NCBI RefSeq assembly: GCF_014926405.1
Contig: NZ_JACXXJ020000005.1
Coordinates: forward strand, 997,001-1,061,000
Direction: 5' to 3'
Length of the DNA stretch: 64,000 nucleotides
From: Agrobacterium vitis
Lineage (GTDB): Bacteria > Pseudomonadota > Alphaproteobacteria > Rhizobiales > Rhizobiaceae
The position numbers and the translations under genes are program-made. Below the pieces are notes generated by a model, which had not been told where the DNA came from, searched no databases, and worked only from the letters and a program-made list of their open reading frames with translations. This document shows positions 54,672 to 63,646 of this stretch, piece by piece (the stretch's first letter is position 1; every line of letters begins with the position of its first letter).

Positions 54672-56929
54672 TGGCCGAGCCGCGCCGCAGCCGCAAGCCG
54701 GTTGATGATCCCTTGGGACAGGCCCTGGCCGGGCCTGCGCCCGCCGTGCCGGAAGTGTCCCCCACGCCAAAGGCCACGCTGGTCGACCTCGATGCCTTCA
54801 CCACATCGGTGGGCGAGGTTTACTATTCGCCTGATGCGGATGACGAAGAGCGCGATCCGGTTGTCAACTATGATGATGATCTCGCCGGATCGCGGTCTTA
54901 CGCGCTGGTGCATAAGCCGAAGGTGGACGGCGTGTTGCTTTCCACCGTTACCATGCGGCTGCCGGAACAGCAGGACATCGATGATTTCTATTCCGGCGAA
55001 ATCTCTGGCACCCGCGCCATGCTGGCCCGCCTGACCGGGCTGCATCCAGTCGTGATCAAGCGGCTGAAATGGCCAGACGCGGAAGCTGTGTTTCAGCTTT
55101 ACCGCGATGTCGTGCCGTCCTTCATGATCGGGAATGATCCGTTGAGCAAGTTGCAAGCCTCGCTGGTGGTCGATCTGGTCGACAAGACCGGCGCGAAAAC
55201 ATCGGCTGTGATCGGCAATATGAGCCGTCTGCAAAAGGCAGAGCGGGACTACATGCTGTCCAGCAAAGGCTTGCGGCTGTCTAATAAAGACAGGGCGATG
55301 GAACGCCTGATGATGGAGCGTCAGGCTGCCGAGGAAGCGCGGCTTGCCCAGATGAAGGAAACCCATGCCAGAAGCGTGGCTTCGCGGGCGGCGGTTATCG
55401 GGCGCCTTGCCAGCGGTGTTGCCATCGCTGGCGCCGCTGCGGGCAAGGCCTATGTTGACTTTGCCGAGCTGGAACGACGGGTCAACCGCATCGTGATCAA
55501 CGCCGATAAGGGTGCCGATGCAATTCAGCCGACAATTGCCAAGCTTCAGGAAGTCGCGTCTACGACCAAGATGGCCTTTTCCGATGTTGTCGAAGGTTTG
55601 GAGACGCTGGTTTCATCTGGGCGGTCGCTTGATGAAGCGATGCAGTTTCTGCCAGCGGTAACGATGACGGCGCAGGCATCCGGTGCGGCTATCTCCGATA
55701 TGGCGTTGACGGCAGATTCGATGTCCGGATCGCTGAAGATTGGCGCCAAGGACATGCAGCATGCCTTCGATATTTTAGTGGCAGGTGGCAAGGCTGGCAA
55801 ATTCGAGCTGAAGGATATGGCGTCCGAACTGCCAAGCCTGCTGCCAGCCTTCGCGACCCTCGGTTACAAGGGGACCGCCGGTCTGGAAAAGATGGTGGCG
55901 ATGTTGCAGGTTTTGCGCAACCAAACCGGCACCTCCGGCGAGGCGGCAACCAATCTGCAAAATATCCTTCAGAAGATGTATTCGGCAGATACGGCCACCA
56001 AGTTCAAGAAATTCGGCATTGACCTACCGAAGTCATTGGATAAGGCCCGCAAGAGCGGCAAGGATGTGATCGACGTTTTGCTTGATATGAGCATGATCGC
56101 CACCAAGGGCGATCTTTCCAAGCTGACATTGCTGTTTCCCGATGCGCAGATGCAGGCCGGTGTGCGCGGTTTGATCACGCAGCGGCAGGAAATGAACAAA
56201 CTGAATGCATCCCTGAAAAATGTCGATGGTTCGACCATGCGGGATTTTGCGCAGGTCATTGGCGATAGCAAAGCCAAGTTGCAGGATCTCAATAATGAGT
56301 GGGATCGGCTGGTGAAGAATGTCGGCTCCGGTGTTGCCAAGGTGGCAAGCCCGGCTTTGAGCTACATTAATGAACAGATGGATGCGAACCGCAAAGCCAG
56401 TGAAGCGGAAAGTGAGCGCATCAAGGCGGTGCAGAGTGAGGCGACCGGATATAAGGGCGCCTGGAATGCCCGCAATCCGAACGCCTGGCCATGGGAGGCG
56501 GGTAACGCCTATTTCGAGGCGACCAAACGGGTGAAAAGCGGCGAACAGAAAGACGTGATGGCCGAATTTACCGATGGGCCGCCGCGCCAATGGCCAAAGG
56601 CGCCCGGGTCTGTGGCGTCTGCCTTAAGTGAGAATGAACTACTCCAGCAGCAAATGGATGCGGCGTTGGTGGGCACCAATGGTGCGCCGAACATTGGCAC
56701 TGTGATTTCTGACCAGATCACCCAAGGTGGTGGCGCGGCTGGCAAGGCGGCGGCTGATACTATGCAGAGCCAGGCGGGCGCGATCGGCGCCGCCATAGGG
56801 TCTGCCATCGTTTCGAAAATCTCTGGCGCGCTCGGTTCCTTCATGGCCAACCCGGGCGGCGGCATGCCGCGCAGCACCGGGCAGGCCTTGCAGCAACAGA
56901 CCAACGGCCAATTTTTGGATCAACCCTGA
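54668..56929 (+). CDS. Tail assembly chaperone fused to tape measure protein
   Basis: A single 753-residue frame holds two products that are usually separate. Residues about 85-150 (VDGVLLSTVTMRLPEQQDID to VFQLYRDVV) resemble the P2 gpE-type tail assembly chaperone. From residue 159 (TTG at 55142) the protein reads LSKLQASLVVDLVDKTGAKT and continues as a TP901/P2 T-type tape measure: coiled start, SGRSLDEAMQFLPAVTMTAQ, IGAKDMQHAFDILVAGGKAG and a Gly/Ala-rich end. No stop separates the parts. The tape region is short (about 595 residues), implying a short tail. An internal TTG start remains possible. Confidence 0.78.
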   Translation: MMAEPRRSRKPVDDPLGQALAGPAPAVPEVSPTPKATLVDLDAFTTSVGEVYYSPDADDEERDPVVNYDDDLAGSRSYALVHKPKVDGVLLSTVTMRLPEQQDIDDFYSGEISGTRAMLARLTGLHPVVIKRLKWPDAEAVFQLYRDVVPSFMIGNDPLSKLQASLVVDLVDKTGAKTSAVIGNMSRLQKAERDYMLSSKGLRLSNKDRAMERLMMERQAAEEARLAQMKETHARSVASRAAVIGRLASGVAIAGAAAGKAYVDFAELERRVNRIVINADKGADAIQPTIAKLQEVASTTKMAFSDVVEGLETLVSSGRSLDEAMQFLPAVTMTAQASGAAISDMALTADSMSGSLKIGAKDMQHAFDILVAGGKAGKFELKDMASELPSLLPAFATLGYKGTAGLEKMVAMLQVLRNQTGTSGEAATNLQNILQKMYSADTATKFKKFGIDLPKSLDKARKSGKDVIDVLLDMSMIATKGDLSKLTLLFPDAQMQAGVRGLITQRQEMNKLNASLKNVDGSTMRDFAQVIGDSKAKLQDLNNEWDRLVKNVGSGVAKVASPALSYINEQMDANRKASEAESERIKAVQSEATGYKGAWNARNPNAWPWEAGNAYFEATKRVKSGEQKDVMAEFTDGPPRQWPKAPGSVASALSENELLQQQMDAALVGTNGAPNIGTVISDQITQGGGAAGKAAADTMQSQAGAIGAAIGSAIVSKISGALGSFMANPGGGMPRSTGQALQQQTNGQFLDQP

Positions 56930-57348
56930 TGCTCTATCAAATCGGCGTGGTGACCTTCGATCTCAAGTTCAACCTCGATGGGGTTTCGCGCGAGACGACG
57001 GCGGATTTCGTTGACAAGCCCGTCATTGGCGAGCGTCCGCCGCTGGAAGCCATGGGCGAGGGGCCCGAACAGATGACCCTTGCCGGTCGGCTGTTTCCCG
57101 ACAAGCTCGGTGGCCTGTCCAACCTGAAGACCTTGCAGACCCTGCTGAAAAACCAGGTGCCGCAGCTGGTGGTGCGCGGCGATGGCGAGGTTATGGGCTG
57201 GTTTGTCATCACCCGTATTACCGAGGGTCACACCTATCTGAATACCAAGGGTGTCGGCCAGGTGATCGATATGCAGATCGAGCTGAAAAAGTCCGATGCG
57301 CCGGACGGGGAAAGTTACTTCTCGACTTTGTGGGAGCTGGTGTCTTGA
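56929..57348 (+). CDS. Tail protein U
   Basis: The 139-residue protein is P2 gpU-like, with MLYQIGVVTFDLKFNLDGVS at the start, then DKPVIGERPPLEAMGEGPEQ and PDKLGGLSNLKTLQTLLKNQ. It caps or completes the tail near the head end. It overlaps the tape measure stop and the gpX start. Confidence 0.88.
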   Translation: MLYQIGVVTFDLKFNLDGVSRETTADFVDKPVIGERPPLEAMGEGPEQMTLAGRLFPDKLGGLSNLKTLQTLLKNQVPQLVVRGDGEVMGWFVITRITEGHTYLNTKGVGQVIDMQIELKKSDAPDGESYFSTLWELVS

Positions 57349-57578
57349 GCGATACAGAAACCATCACCGTTGGCCGCGACGGGCTTACCCTGTCCGGCGT
57401 GCTGGCGCGGCATTACCGGGAGGTGATCACGGGTGCCTGCGAACAGGTCTGGTCGCTCAACCAGGATCTTGCCCGCAAGGGCGCGGAAGTCCCACGCGGG
57501 ACGGTACTGACCGTGCCGACCAAGGATGCCTTGTCCACCGATACGACCGACAGCAAAGTCACGGGCCTGTTTGACTGA
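57345..57578 (+). CDS. Tail protein X
   Basis: The 77-residue protein fits P2 gpX, with VLARHYREVITGACEQVWSL followed by NQDLARKGAEVPRGTVLTVP. It is a LysM-like tail component. The start is TTG 57345, overlapping the gpU stop; a start further upstream would overlap gpU more. Confidence 0.85.
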   Translation: MSDTETITVGRDGLTLSGVLARHYREVITGACEQVWSLNQDLARKGAEVPRGTVLTVPTKDALSTDTTDSKVTGLFD

Positions 57579-58591
57579 TGGCAAAGGCGCATTTTCTGGT
57601 GTCGGTCGACGGGCGGGTGGTGACGAAAAACTTCCTGCCCGTCTTGCTGTCCGCCTCGATCACCAAGGGTGTCGACAAGACGGCGGATGCCGCGCAATTT
57701 GACCTCGACGACAGCGGCGGCACGCTGCGCTGGCCGCAGACGGGGCAGAAAGTGCACGTCGAGCTTGGCCGGGAAAATGGTGCGATCCGCATATTCGACG
57801 GTGAAGTGGATACGGCCAGCTGGTCCCTAAATCGGGGTTCCGGCTCGGTGCTTTCGGTGACCGCCCGGTCTGTTTCGTTGAAGGGCAAGGCGAAGGCTAG
57901 TAAGGAAAAACACTGGGACAGCAAGCCTTTGAAGTCTGTTCTTCAGGATGCAGGTGAAGACGCCGGGATATCGGTTGCTGTCCATGCTGATTATGCCGAC
58001 ATGGTTCTGGATTGGGAGGCAATGGATGCAGAAAGCTTCATTGCCTTTGGCGAGCGGCTGGCGCGCGAGCATGGGGCGATCTTCCGGATTTCCGGCACAT
58101 CCGCCGTATTCGTGCCCTACGGCAAGGCAGTGACCGGGGCCGATCTTTCGGCCTTCACTGTCACCCGGTCAATCCTGCTTTCGGCCACGGGCTTCGCCCC
58201 GGTGACGGACCGCCCGCGCATCAAGCAGAAGGTCGAGACCTATTACGACCTCGACAAGGCTGCTCGTCTGGCAGCGCAATATGCCAGCGGCGACAAGGTG
58301 GACGCGGATCTGCAATCCGGGTTTTCCGCCTCGTCAAAGGACCATGCCGACCGGCGGGCCAAATCCGGCGCCAGGAAAGCGAGCCGTGACAAGGCCGAAG
58401 GATCGGTTGTCATCAATGGCGATGCCACCCCGCAGCCGGGCGGCAAGTGCATTCTTTCCGGCCTCCGCGCCGGTGTGGATGGAACCTATACGATCAAGAG
58501 TGTGACCGATGAGCTTTCCCGCTCTTCCGGCTACACGACCTCGATCAGCCTGAGCGAGCCGCAAGGCAAGGCCGGCCAGGACAGCCGGTAG
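57578..58591 (+). CDS. Late control protein D, tail hub
   Basis: The 337-residue protein matches P2 gpD, the baseplate hub under the spike. It has FLPVLLSASITKGVDKTADA, SVLQDAGEDAGISVAVHADY and a typical C-terminal IKSVTDELSRSSGYTTSISL. It overlaps the gpX stop by TGATG. With V, W, J and I it completes the baseplate. Confidence 0.88.
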   Translation: MAKAHFLVSVDGRVVTKNFLPVLLSASITKGVDKTADAAQFDLDDSGGTLRWPQTGQKVHVELGRENGAIRIFDGEVDTASWSLNRGSGSVLSVTARSVSLKGKAKASKEKHWDSKPLKSVLQDAGEDAGISVAVHADYADMVLDWEAMDAESFIAFGERLAREHGAIFRISGTSAVFVPYGKAVTGADLSAFTVTRSILLSATGFAPVTDRPRIKQKVETYYDLDKAARLAAQYASGDKVDADLQSGFSASSKDHADRRAKSGARKASRDKAEGSVVINGDATPQPGGKCILSGLRAGVDGTYTIKSVTDELSRSSGYTTSISLSEPQGKAGQDSR

Positions 58592-58617
58592 ATTTTAACG
58601 AACATAAGGAAACGATC

Positions 58618-59253
58618 ATGGATCGCGCGAAGTTTTTCGCGGCGGTGCGCATTTCGCTGTTTAGCGGAAAGCTTTCCGACCCGCAGGTAAAGGGCATGGA
58701 TGCCATTCTGGATGAATGGGTGGCGCAAGGGCTGACCGATATCCGGTGGCTGGCATATATGTTTGCCACGGCCTTTCATGAGACTGGCCAGGCCATGCAG
58801 CCAGTTTCGGAAAACCTGAAATATTCAGCGCTGGGCTTGCAAAAGACCTTTCCGAAATACTTTTCGGCGCGGGATGCGCAGGCTTACGCCGGACAACCGG
58901 AGCGGATTGCCAATCGTGCTTATGCCAACCGGCTCGGCAATGGTGATGAGGAGAGTGGCGATGGCTGGCGTTATCGTGGCCGAGGACTGGTGCAGATCAC
59001 TGGCCGAGGGAACTACGAGACCTTTGGACTGGACAGCAATCCCGACCGGGCGCTGGTCGACCAGGTGGCGGTGAAGATCATGTTCACAGGCATGACTGGC
59101 GGTTTGTTCACTGGTGACCGGCTGACAGATCACTTTACCCTCAAGGGTTCCGATTGGGTCAATGCCCGGAAGATCATCAACCGGCTCGATAGGGCGCAGG
59201 ATATCGCCGGCTATGCCAAGGCTTTCAACAGCGCGCTGGCAGGTGCCCAATGA
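58618..59253 (+). CDS. Endolysin, glycoside hydrolase family 19
   Basis: The 211-residue protein is a GH19 chitinase/lysozyme-type endolysin that cuts peptidoglycan. The catalytic Glu lies in YMFATAFHETGQ and the second conserved part is WRYRGRGLVQITGRGNYETF. There is no signal peptide, so release to the periplasm needs a holin. It begins the lysis gene set. Confidence 0.9.
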   Translation: MDRAKFFAAVRISLFSGKLSDPQVKGMDAILDEWVAQGLTDIRWLAYMFATAFHETGQAMQPVSENLKYSALGLQKTFPKYFSARDAQAYAGQPERIANRAYANRLGNGDEESGDGWRYRGRGLVQITGRGNYETFGLDSNPDRALVDQVAVKIMFTGMTGGLFTGDRLTDHFTLKGSDWVNARKIINRLDRAQDIAGYAKAFNSALAGAQ

Positions 59254-59609
59254 ATGCCGCTTTGCGTCCGCGCGGGCGAGAGGCAAAATCATCCGGTGAG
59301 CCGGGTTGGACCTGGCGCAAAAGCCTGATCTTCCCCATCGTCATCTTCGCTTGCTGGCGGCTGATGGAAATGGAGAACGCTCCTGACACGATGGTCAACC
59401 AGACCATCGCTTGGGGATGGATGATCACCATTATCTCAATGGCGTTCTTTTTCACGGGTTTTGCATCGGCGCAGGATATCGCCGCGATCATCGCCATGCG
59501 CACCGGCACGCCCTACGCGCCAGATCGGCAAGCCGCCGATCCGTGCCCGCCCGAACCATATGAGCCACCAGCCCGGCCGTTTGATGCCAGAGATTCGGGG
59601 CGGCCATGA
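59250..59609 (+). CDS. Holin candidate
   Basis: The 119-residue protein has two hydrophobic segments (KSLIFPIVIFACWRLMEMEN and AWGWMITIISMAFFFTGFAS) and a Pro-rich, charged tail. It stands between endolysin and spanin genes and starts by overlap with the endolysin stop, so a holin role is likely. The two-helix plan fits class II/III holins. Confidence 0.65.
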   Translation: MNAALRPRGREAKSSGEPGWTWRKSLIFPIVIFACWRLMEMENAPDTMVNQTIAWGWMITIISMAFFFTGFASAQDIAAIIAMRTGTPYAPDRQAADPCPPEPYEPPARPFDARDSGRP

Positions 59610-60007
59610 CCATCGCCCTCACAATCCTCAAAGCCATTGGCTGGCGCGGCCTGGTGCTGATCGGCGCGCTGGCCGCGCTCTTCGCCTGGCACCTGCATGG
59701 CATTTCCGCCGCGAAGGAATCTGGTCGCATCGAAGTCCGCCAGCAATGGGCCGAGGCGCAGCGCCGGGCGGACCTGAAGCAGATTGCCAAGGTCGAAGCC
59801 CAGCAAAAGCAGATCAATGCCGCCGACGCGGCTTTGGTCACCACCATTGCCGCGCATGTCGGGCAGGTCGCCGGATTGGAAGCAGCGCTTGCCGATGAGA
59901 GGAAACGAAAAAATGCGAAGCCGAATGCTGCTGGCACTTCTGCCTGCCCTGCTATCCCTGACGGGGTGCGGAACGCACTCAATGCCATTGGCGCAGCCAA
60001 GCCATGA
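59606..60007 (+). CDS. i-spanin (Rz-like)
   Basis: The 133-residue protein has one N-terminal membrane helix (WRGLVLIGALAALFAWHLHG) and a long coiled-coil periplasmic part (QQWAEAQRRADLKQIAKVEA, AALADERKRK). It overlaps the o-spanin gene in another frame, the common Rz/Rz1 arrangement. It would bridge to the outer membrane during lysis. Confidence 0.8.
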   Translation: MTIALTILKAIGWRGLVLIGALAALFAWHLHGISAAKESGRIEVRQQWAEAQRRADLKQIAKVEAQQKQINAADAALVTTIAAHVGQVAGLEAALADERKRKNAKPNAAGTSACPAIPDGVRNALNAIGAAKP

Positions 60008-60188
60008 TCGCAAGCCGAACGTATCAGCCGCCGTGATGGCCGATTGCGCCGAGCTTGCATACATCCCGGCCGGAGTGGACCGGGATGACGAATACCGGCT
60101 GTGGGGCCAGGATAGAAAGGCACTGGCCGATTGCCGTGCCTTGAATGCCGCAAAGGCGGCTACGATCAATTCATTGCAAGGGAATTAG
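59913..60188 (+). CDS. o-spanin (Rz1-like lipoprotein)
   Basis: The 91-residue protein starts MRSRMLLALLPALLSLTGCG, with lipobox LTGC, so it is a lipoprotein. It begins inside the Rz-like gene in another frame (95 bases of overlap) after GAGAGG and ends past it. The periplasmic part is Pro/Asp-rich. Together with Rz-like it forms the spanin that fuses the membranes at lysis. Confidence 0.8.
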   Translation: MRSRMLLALLPALLSLTGCGTHSMPLAQPSHDRKPNVSAAVMADCAELAYIPAGVDRDDEYRLWGQDRKALADCRALNAAKAATINSLQGN

Positions 60189-60194
60189 GGGCTG

Positions 60195-60842
60195 ATGGCG
60201 ACAGGAGAACAGGACGTGGCAGCCAGCACCAATTTGTTCGACCCGATGGCGTCCTGGGCAAGGTTGAGCGAGCGCGTCGAAAACCAGGGCAAGGACATTG
60301 TCGATCTTAGATCGAACATGAACACCGGCTTCCAGAGCGTGCAGTCCTCGATCAATGCTTTGTCGAATGAATTGCGCAGCTCCAGCAAAACGCAGTGGCC
60401 GGTGATATGGGCTGCTGCCGGCGTCTGTTTCGGGATTATCGTTGCGCTCGGGTCGCAGGCTCTCAGCCCGATCAAGGAGGCGGTTTCCGAGACGAAGACA
60501 GATTTGCGCGTCACAGCGCAAAATGCTCTGTCCGTCGCGGCTTTCACCGACTTCAAAGCGACCTATGAAAATAACCGGGTCGTGTCTCGCAACGACCTGA
60601 TCGACAAATTCAACCAGGTGAATACGCAGCTCGATACCATCCGCAAGGACCAGGTCCCTCGTGCCGAGCTGGAGCGGACATGGCAATCGGAAGATCAGCA
60701 GCGCGCGCAAATGCAAAAGCAGATCGATGAACTGAAGCAGGGGCAGGCCACCACCTATAGTGCCCGCGACCTGCTGCTGGATATGCGCGACCGTCAGGAT
60801 CGTTTCGAGCGCCAGCTTTATGGGCAGCGTCCGCCGAGCTGA
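60195..60842 (+). CDS. Coiled-coil membrane protein after the spanins
   Basis: The 215-residue protein has a coiled N-terminal part (SERVENQGKDIVDLRSNMNT), one membrane helix (VIWAAAGVCFGIIVALGSQA) and a long coiled-coil C-terminal part (QRAQMQKQIDELKQGQA). The plan resembles a DUF-type lysis-region protein. A role in lysis timing or virion attachment is possible, but I know of no family. Confidence 0.6.
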   Translation: MATGEQDVAASTNLFDPMASWARLSERVENQGKDIVDLRSNMNTGFQSVQSSINALSNELRSSSKTQWPVIWAAAGVCFGIIVALGSQALSPIKEAVSETKTDLRVTAQNALSVAAFTDFKATYENNRVVSRNDLIDKFNQVNTQLDTIRKDQVPRAELERTWQSEDQQRAQMQKQIDELKQGQATTYSARDLLLDMRDRQDRFERQLYGQRPPS

Positions 60843-60933
60843 CCGCATGCCCTGATCGGGCAGGCATCGCAATGTAATTCGAAAATTCAAACCCTTGATG
60901 GAACCGCCAGATCTGGCGGCGAAAGGATTTCCC

Positions 60934-61236
60934 ATGGCCCTGAAAGATGGTGCTGTCTTGTGTCCGGCCTCGCAGTGGACACTGATCGCCGGCGGAGTGC
61001 TGAATATTCTCGTCAACCTGCCAAAGACCGGCACGCTCTACATCCGCCGTGTTGAAGTTGGATCGGGCGCGCCGGACGTTGCGCCGGACCCGGATGCCTC
61101 GGCCAGTGACTCCAGTTTCCATTTCATGACTATGACCGCCTTGAAGCCCTACGCCGCCAGCTTCACCGAGGCCTGCGATGTCTATGGCTATCCGGAGGGT
61201 GACAGTGCCCTGCGGATCGAAATGCAGGGTGATTGA
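60934..61236 (+). CDS. Hypothetical protein before tailspike
   Basis: The 100-residue protein is beta-rich (LIAGGVLNILVNLPKTGTLY, RRVEVGSGAP) with an acidic loop, resembling a small carbohydrate-binding or capping domain. AAAGGA precedes ATG 60934. It is the first of three closely spaced fibre-like genes. Confidence 0.55.
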   Translation: MALKDGAVLCPASQWTLIAGGVLNILVNLPKTGTLYIRRVEVGSGAPDVAPDPDASASDSSFHFMTMTALKPYAASFTEACDVYGYPEGDSALRIEMQGD

Positions 61237-61239
61237 TCC

Positions 61240-61422
61240 ATGCCCCTGCATTTTGGCCGGCCCGGTAAATCGCTGGGGTCTCTCTACTCTTGGACACCCA
61301 TCGTGCCCACCGAGGACTTGCCAGATGGCATGGGGTGGGTCGTGCGCAGCGGTTCCACCGAACTTTACCTGATTGATCGCAACGGGGCCTACGTTTATGC
61401 GCCCCTGGAGGCTTCCGCATGA
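61240..61422 (+). CDS. Hypothetical small protein before tailspike
   Basis: The 60-residue protein (MPLHFGRPGKSLGSLYSWTP) starts three bases after the previous stop and overlaps the tailspike start. A beta-rich, aromatic pattern suggests a small structural or assembly part. Confidence 0.55.
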   Translation: MPLHFGRPGKSLGSLYSWTPIVPTEDLPDGMGWVVRSGSTELYLIDRNGAYVYAPLEASA

Positions 61423-63197
61423 GCAAGGTCCAGAGCAAAGACGCATTTCTATACGACCTTAATGGTGATGCGGGCGAATTGAAGATCGCTTTGCGCGAAG
61501 CAATGGATCTGGGCAGCGCAGCTGAATTGGATGCTACCGAATTCGCGTCAGCCGGACAGGGTGGCAAAGCAGACACGGCAATCCAGCCCGACGATCTGGT
61601 GACAGAAACAGTCGACGGGCTGATGACTGCTGCCGACAAACTCAAACTCAATGGGGTGGCAGCCGGAGCCACGCAAAATGCCGCTGATGCCGCGCTGCGC
61701 GATCGCACGACGCATACAGGTGAACAGGCAATGGCAACGATCACAGGGTTGGTTGCCGCGCTTGCGGCCAAAGCCACGCCCGCTGATATCTCGGCGGCCA
61801 TTAGTTCGTTGGTCAATAGCTCTCCTGCGGCGCTCGATACCCTGAATGAGCTTGCCACAGCGCTGGGCAATGATCCGAATTTTGCGACAACCACGGCCAC
61901 GGCGTTGGGCAATCGCCTGCGGGTGGATACTGCGGCACAGGGTCTGGATGCCACGCAAAAGTCGAATGGCCGCGCAAACCTGGATGTGCCTGCAAAGTCA
62001 GAGGCGTTGACTGTTGATACCGCAAGCGCTCCTCTTGCGCTCAATATATTAAAGTTATTGCCTCTCGGTTACGTCAATCCGGAATGGTGGGGTTTTTCTG
62101 CATCCGCTGCCGCATCTGCCAACACTACGGCTTTGACCAACGCTTTGGCCGAAAATGAAAAAGTGGACCCCCCACGTGGGTTATTCAAGCTTGCAACATT
62201 TACGCATGTCCTCGCTGAGGGCGCCGACTGCGTTATAGACGGTGGTGGTGCGCACGCATCCATCTTTAATTTTGGGTCTGACAACGGAGCGGAGATCCAG
62301 ATAAGTGCGGCAGCATCGCAAATGCAGGCGGATAAGACGCTTATTCAGGTAACGGGGTTATCTTTTCAGACGGAGTTGTCCTCGGGTGCTGGTGTCGGTC
62401 TCCATATCAATTATCCAGACTCTCTTGCTGGCACTGATGCCGGATCGTCTGTCAGACGTATCCTAAGGGATCTCAGTTTTTCGGGTCGGTTGGCTGATGC
62501 TAAATATTGGGGTTCCGGCCTTAAGATTACCAATGGCTCCTATTTTGACCTTGAAAACATCTATGGATCTGGCCCGGAATCTGGAGTTGGTGGAACTCTG
62601 GTGAATGTTCTTGGAAATAAAAACAGCGTCGACAACACGTTTAGGAACCTTCGCGGTCGAAACCTATCAATATTGGCGAACGTAGCCGGTCGGTTTGAGG
62701 GATTGACCTTCGACAACCCCATTGCTGTTGATTGTTCCAATGGTCTCAAATGGTATGCAACGCTTGACTCTGGTGAAACAGCGCAGCCGTGGTGCAGGGT
62801 CAGTGGCGGTCACTTCAATGTTACGGGTCGGGCCATGGATTTCGACAACGTCACACAAATCAAAGTTCAGGGGACTGTGATTTATCTTAGCGCCAACAAC
62901 GCAATGGGTATCTACGCCAATAGAAGCGCCGCGACTGAGGGTGTAGCGAACAACTCGTTCACTGAAATAGAAGTGCAAAACAAGGGCTCTTTCACCGGTC
63001 AGGCTGGCATACAACTCGGGCAGTATACGGGTAATTCGATCATATCGAACAACAGGGTAACGGGCATGAATAATGGTATCGTGCTTCTCACCAACTCGAA
63101 CGGAAATATTGGATCGAGCAATCTATCGACATCAACTGGCTCAAATGGCCTCGTTAATAATGGTACAAACAACAATGTGTCGGTCACGGTTTTGTAA
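61419..63197 (+). CDS. Tailspike/tail fibre with beta-helix region
   Basis: The 592-residue protein has a fibre-like N-terminus with NELATALGNDPNFATT, as in other fibre proteins, and a C-terminal half with parallel beta-helix character (repeated short strands with Asn/Gly turns: VLGNKNSVDNTFRNLRGRNL, NSIISNNRVTGMNNGIVLLT). Such proteins often bind and cut surface polysaccharide. Its AT-richer sequence in this half differs from the neighbouring phage genes and suggests exchange from elsewhere. Confidence 0.75.
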   Translation: MSKVQSKDAFLYDLNGDAGELKIALREAMDLGSAAELDATEFASAGQGGKADTAIQPDDLVTETVDGLMTAADKLKLNGVAAGATQNAADAALRDRTTHTGEQAMATITGLVAALAAKATPADISAAISSLVNSSPAALDTLNELATALGNDPNFATTTATALGNRLRVDTAAQGLDATQKSNGRANLDVPAKSEALTVDTASAPLALNILKLLPLGYVNPEWWGFSASAAASANTTALTNALAENEKVDPPRGLFKLATFTHVLAEGADCVIDGGGAHASIFNFGSDNGAEIQISAAASQMQADKTLIQVTGLSFQTELSSGAGVGLHINYPDSLAGTDAGSSVRRILRDLSFSGRLADAKYWGSGLKITNGSYFDLENIYGSGPESGVGGTLVNVLGNKNSVDNTFRNLRGRNLSILANVAGRFEGLTFDNPIAVDCSNGLKWYATLDSGETAQPWCRVSGGHFNVTGRAMDFDNVTQIKVQGTVIYLSANNAMGIYANRSAATEGVANNSFTEIEVQNKGSFTGQAGIQLGQYTGNSIISNNRVTGMNNGIVLLTNSNGNIGSSNLSTSTGSNGLVNNGTNNNVSVTVL

Positions 63198-63241
63198 GCG
63201 CCGAAATAAAATAGAGAATCGAATGATTTGAGGGGAAATTG

Positions 63242-63460
63242 ATGTTTGATTTTGTCTGGTGCGTCATTCGATATTATCTTGTCGCGTCCGTGCTTGCGGC
63301 CGATGATAATGGCTTGCAACGATTTCTTCTCATCTGTGTGTTTTTGTGTTGGCACCTCATTACTTTTATAATGCTTTGCCGTTGGGTGATCTCACTTGCT
63401 AAGACCATAACAAAATCGATTGCTTGGATAATCAAGCAGTTCCGATTGGAGGCGGTATGA
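63242..63460 (+). CDS. Small membrane protein A after the tailspike
   Basis: The 72-residue protein MFDFVWCVIRYYLVASVLAA has two hydrophobic segments and a basic C-terminus (KTITKSIAWIIKQFRLEAV). GAGGGG precedes ATG 63242. Its start matches that of the next gene. A late, conversion-type or membrane role is possible. Confidence 0.55.
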   Translation: MFDFVWCVIRYYLVASVLAADDNGLQRFLLICVFLCWHLITFIMLCRWVISLAKTITKSIAWIIKQFRLEAV

Positions 63461-63630
63461 TGGTTGATTTTGTCTGGTCAGTGTTGCGCGAACTGATGGC
63501 CTGTTTAGTGCGCTACGGAGACGCCTCAAGAAGATCGCGATGTATTGTCGTGGCAATCTTCTTTGTTCATTGTTTAGCGACAGCAATGATCGGATTAAAT
63601 GGTACCGTAAGCATCGCCGCGCGCTTTTGA
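63457..63630 (+). CDS. Small membrane protein B, related to the previous one
   Basis: The 57-residue protein MMVDFVWSVLRELMACLVRY has a hydrophobic middle (CIVVAIFFVHCLATAMIGLN). Its start (VDFVW-V-R) matches the start of the preceding small protein, so the two look like a duplication. It overlaps that gene by ATGA. A hairpin covers its stop codon. Confidence 0.5.
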   Translation: MMVDFVWSVLRELMACLVRYGDASRRSRCIVVAIFFVHCLATAMIGLNGTVSIAARF

Positions 63631-63646
63631 TGCGCGGCGATGCTTA
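63608..63646. terminator. Bidirectional terminator covering both convergent stop codons
   Basis: TAAGCATCGCCGCGC pairs with GCGCGGCGATGCTTA (15 pairs, nine-base loop), with a T-run following on the + strand. The stop codons of the rightward small gene (63628-63630, in the loop) and of the leftward gene (63644-63646, in the outer stem) both lie inside it. Confidence 0.82.
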
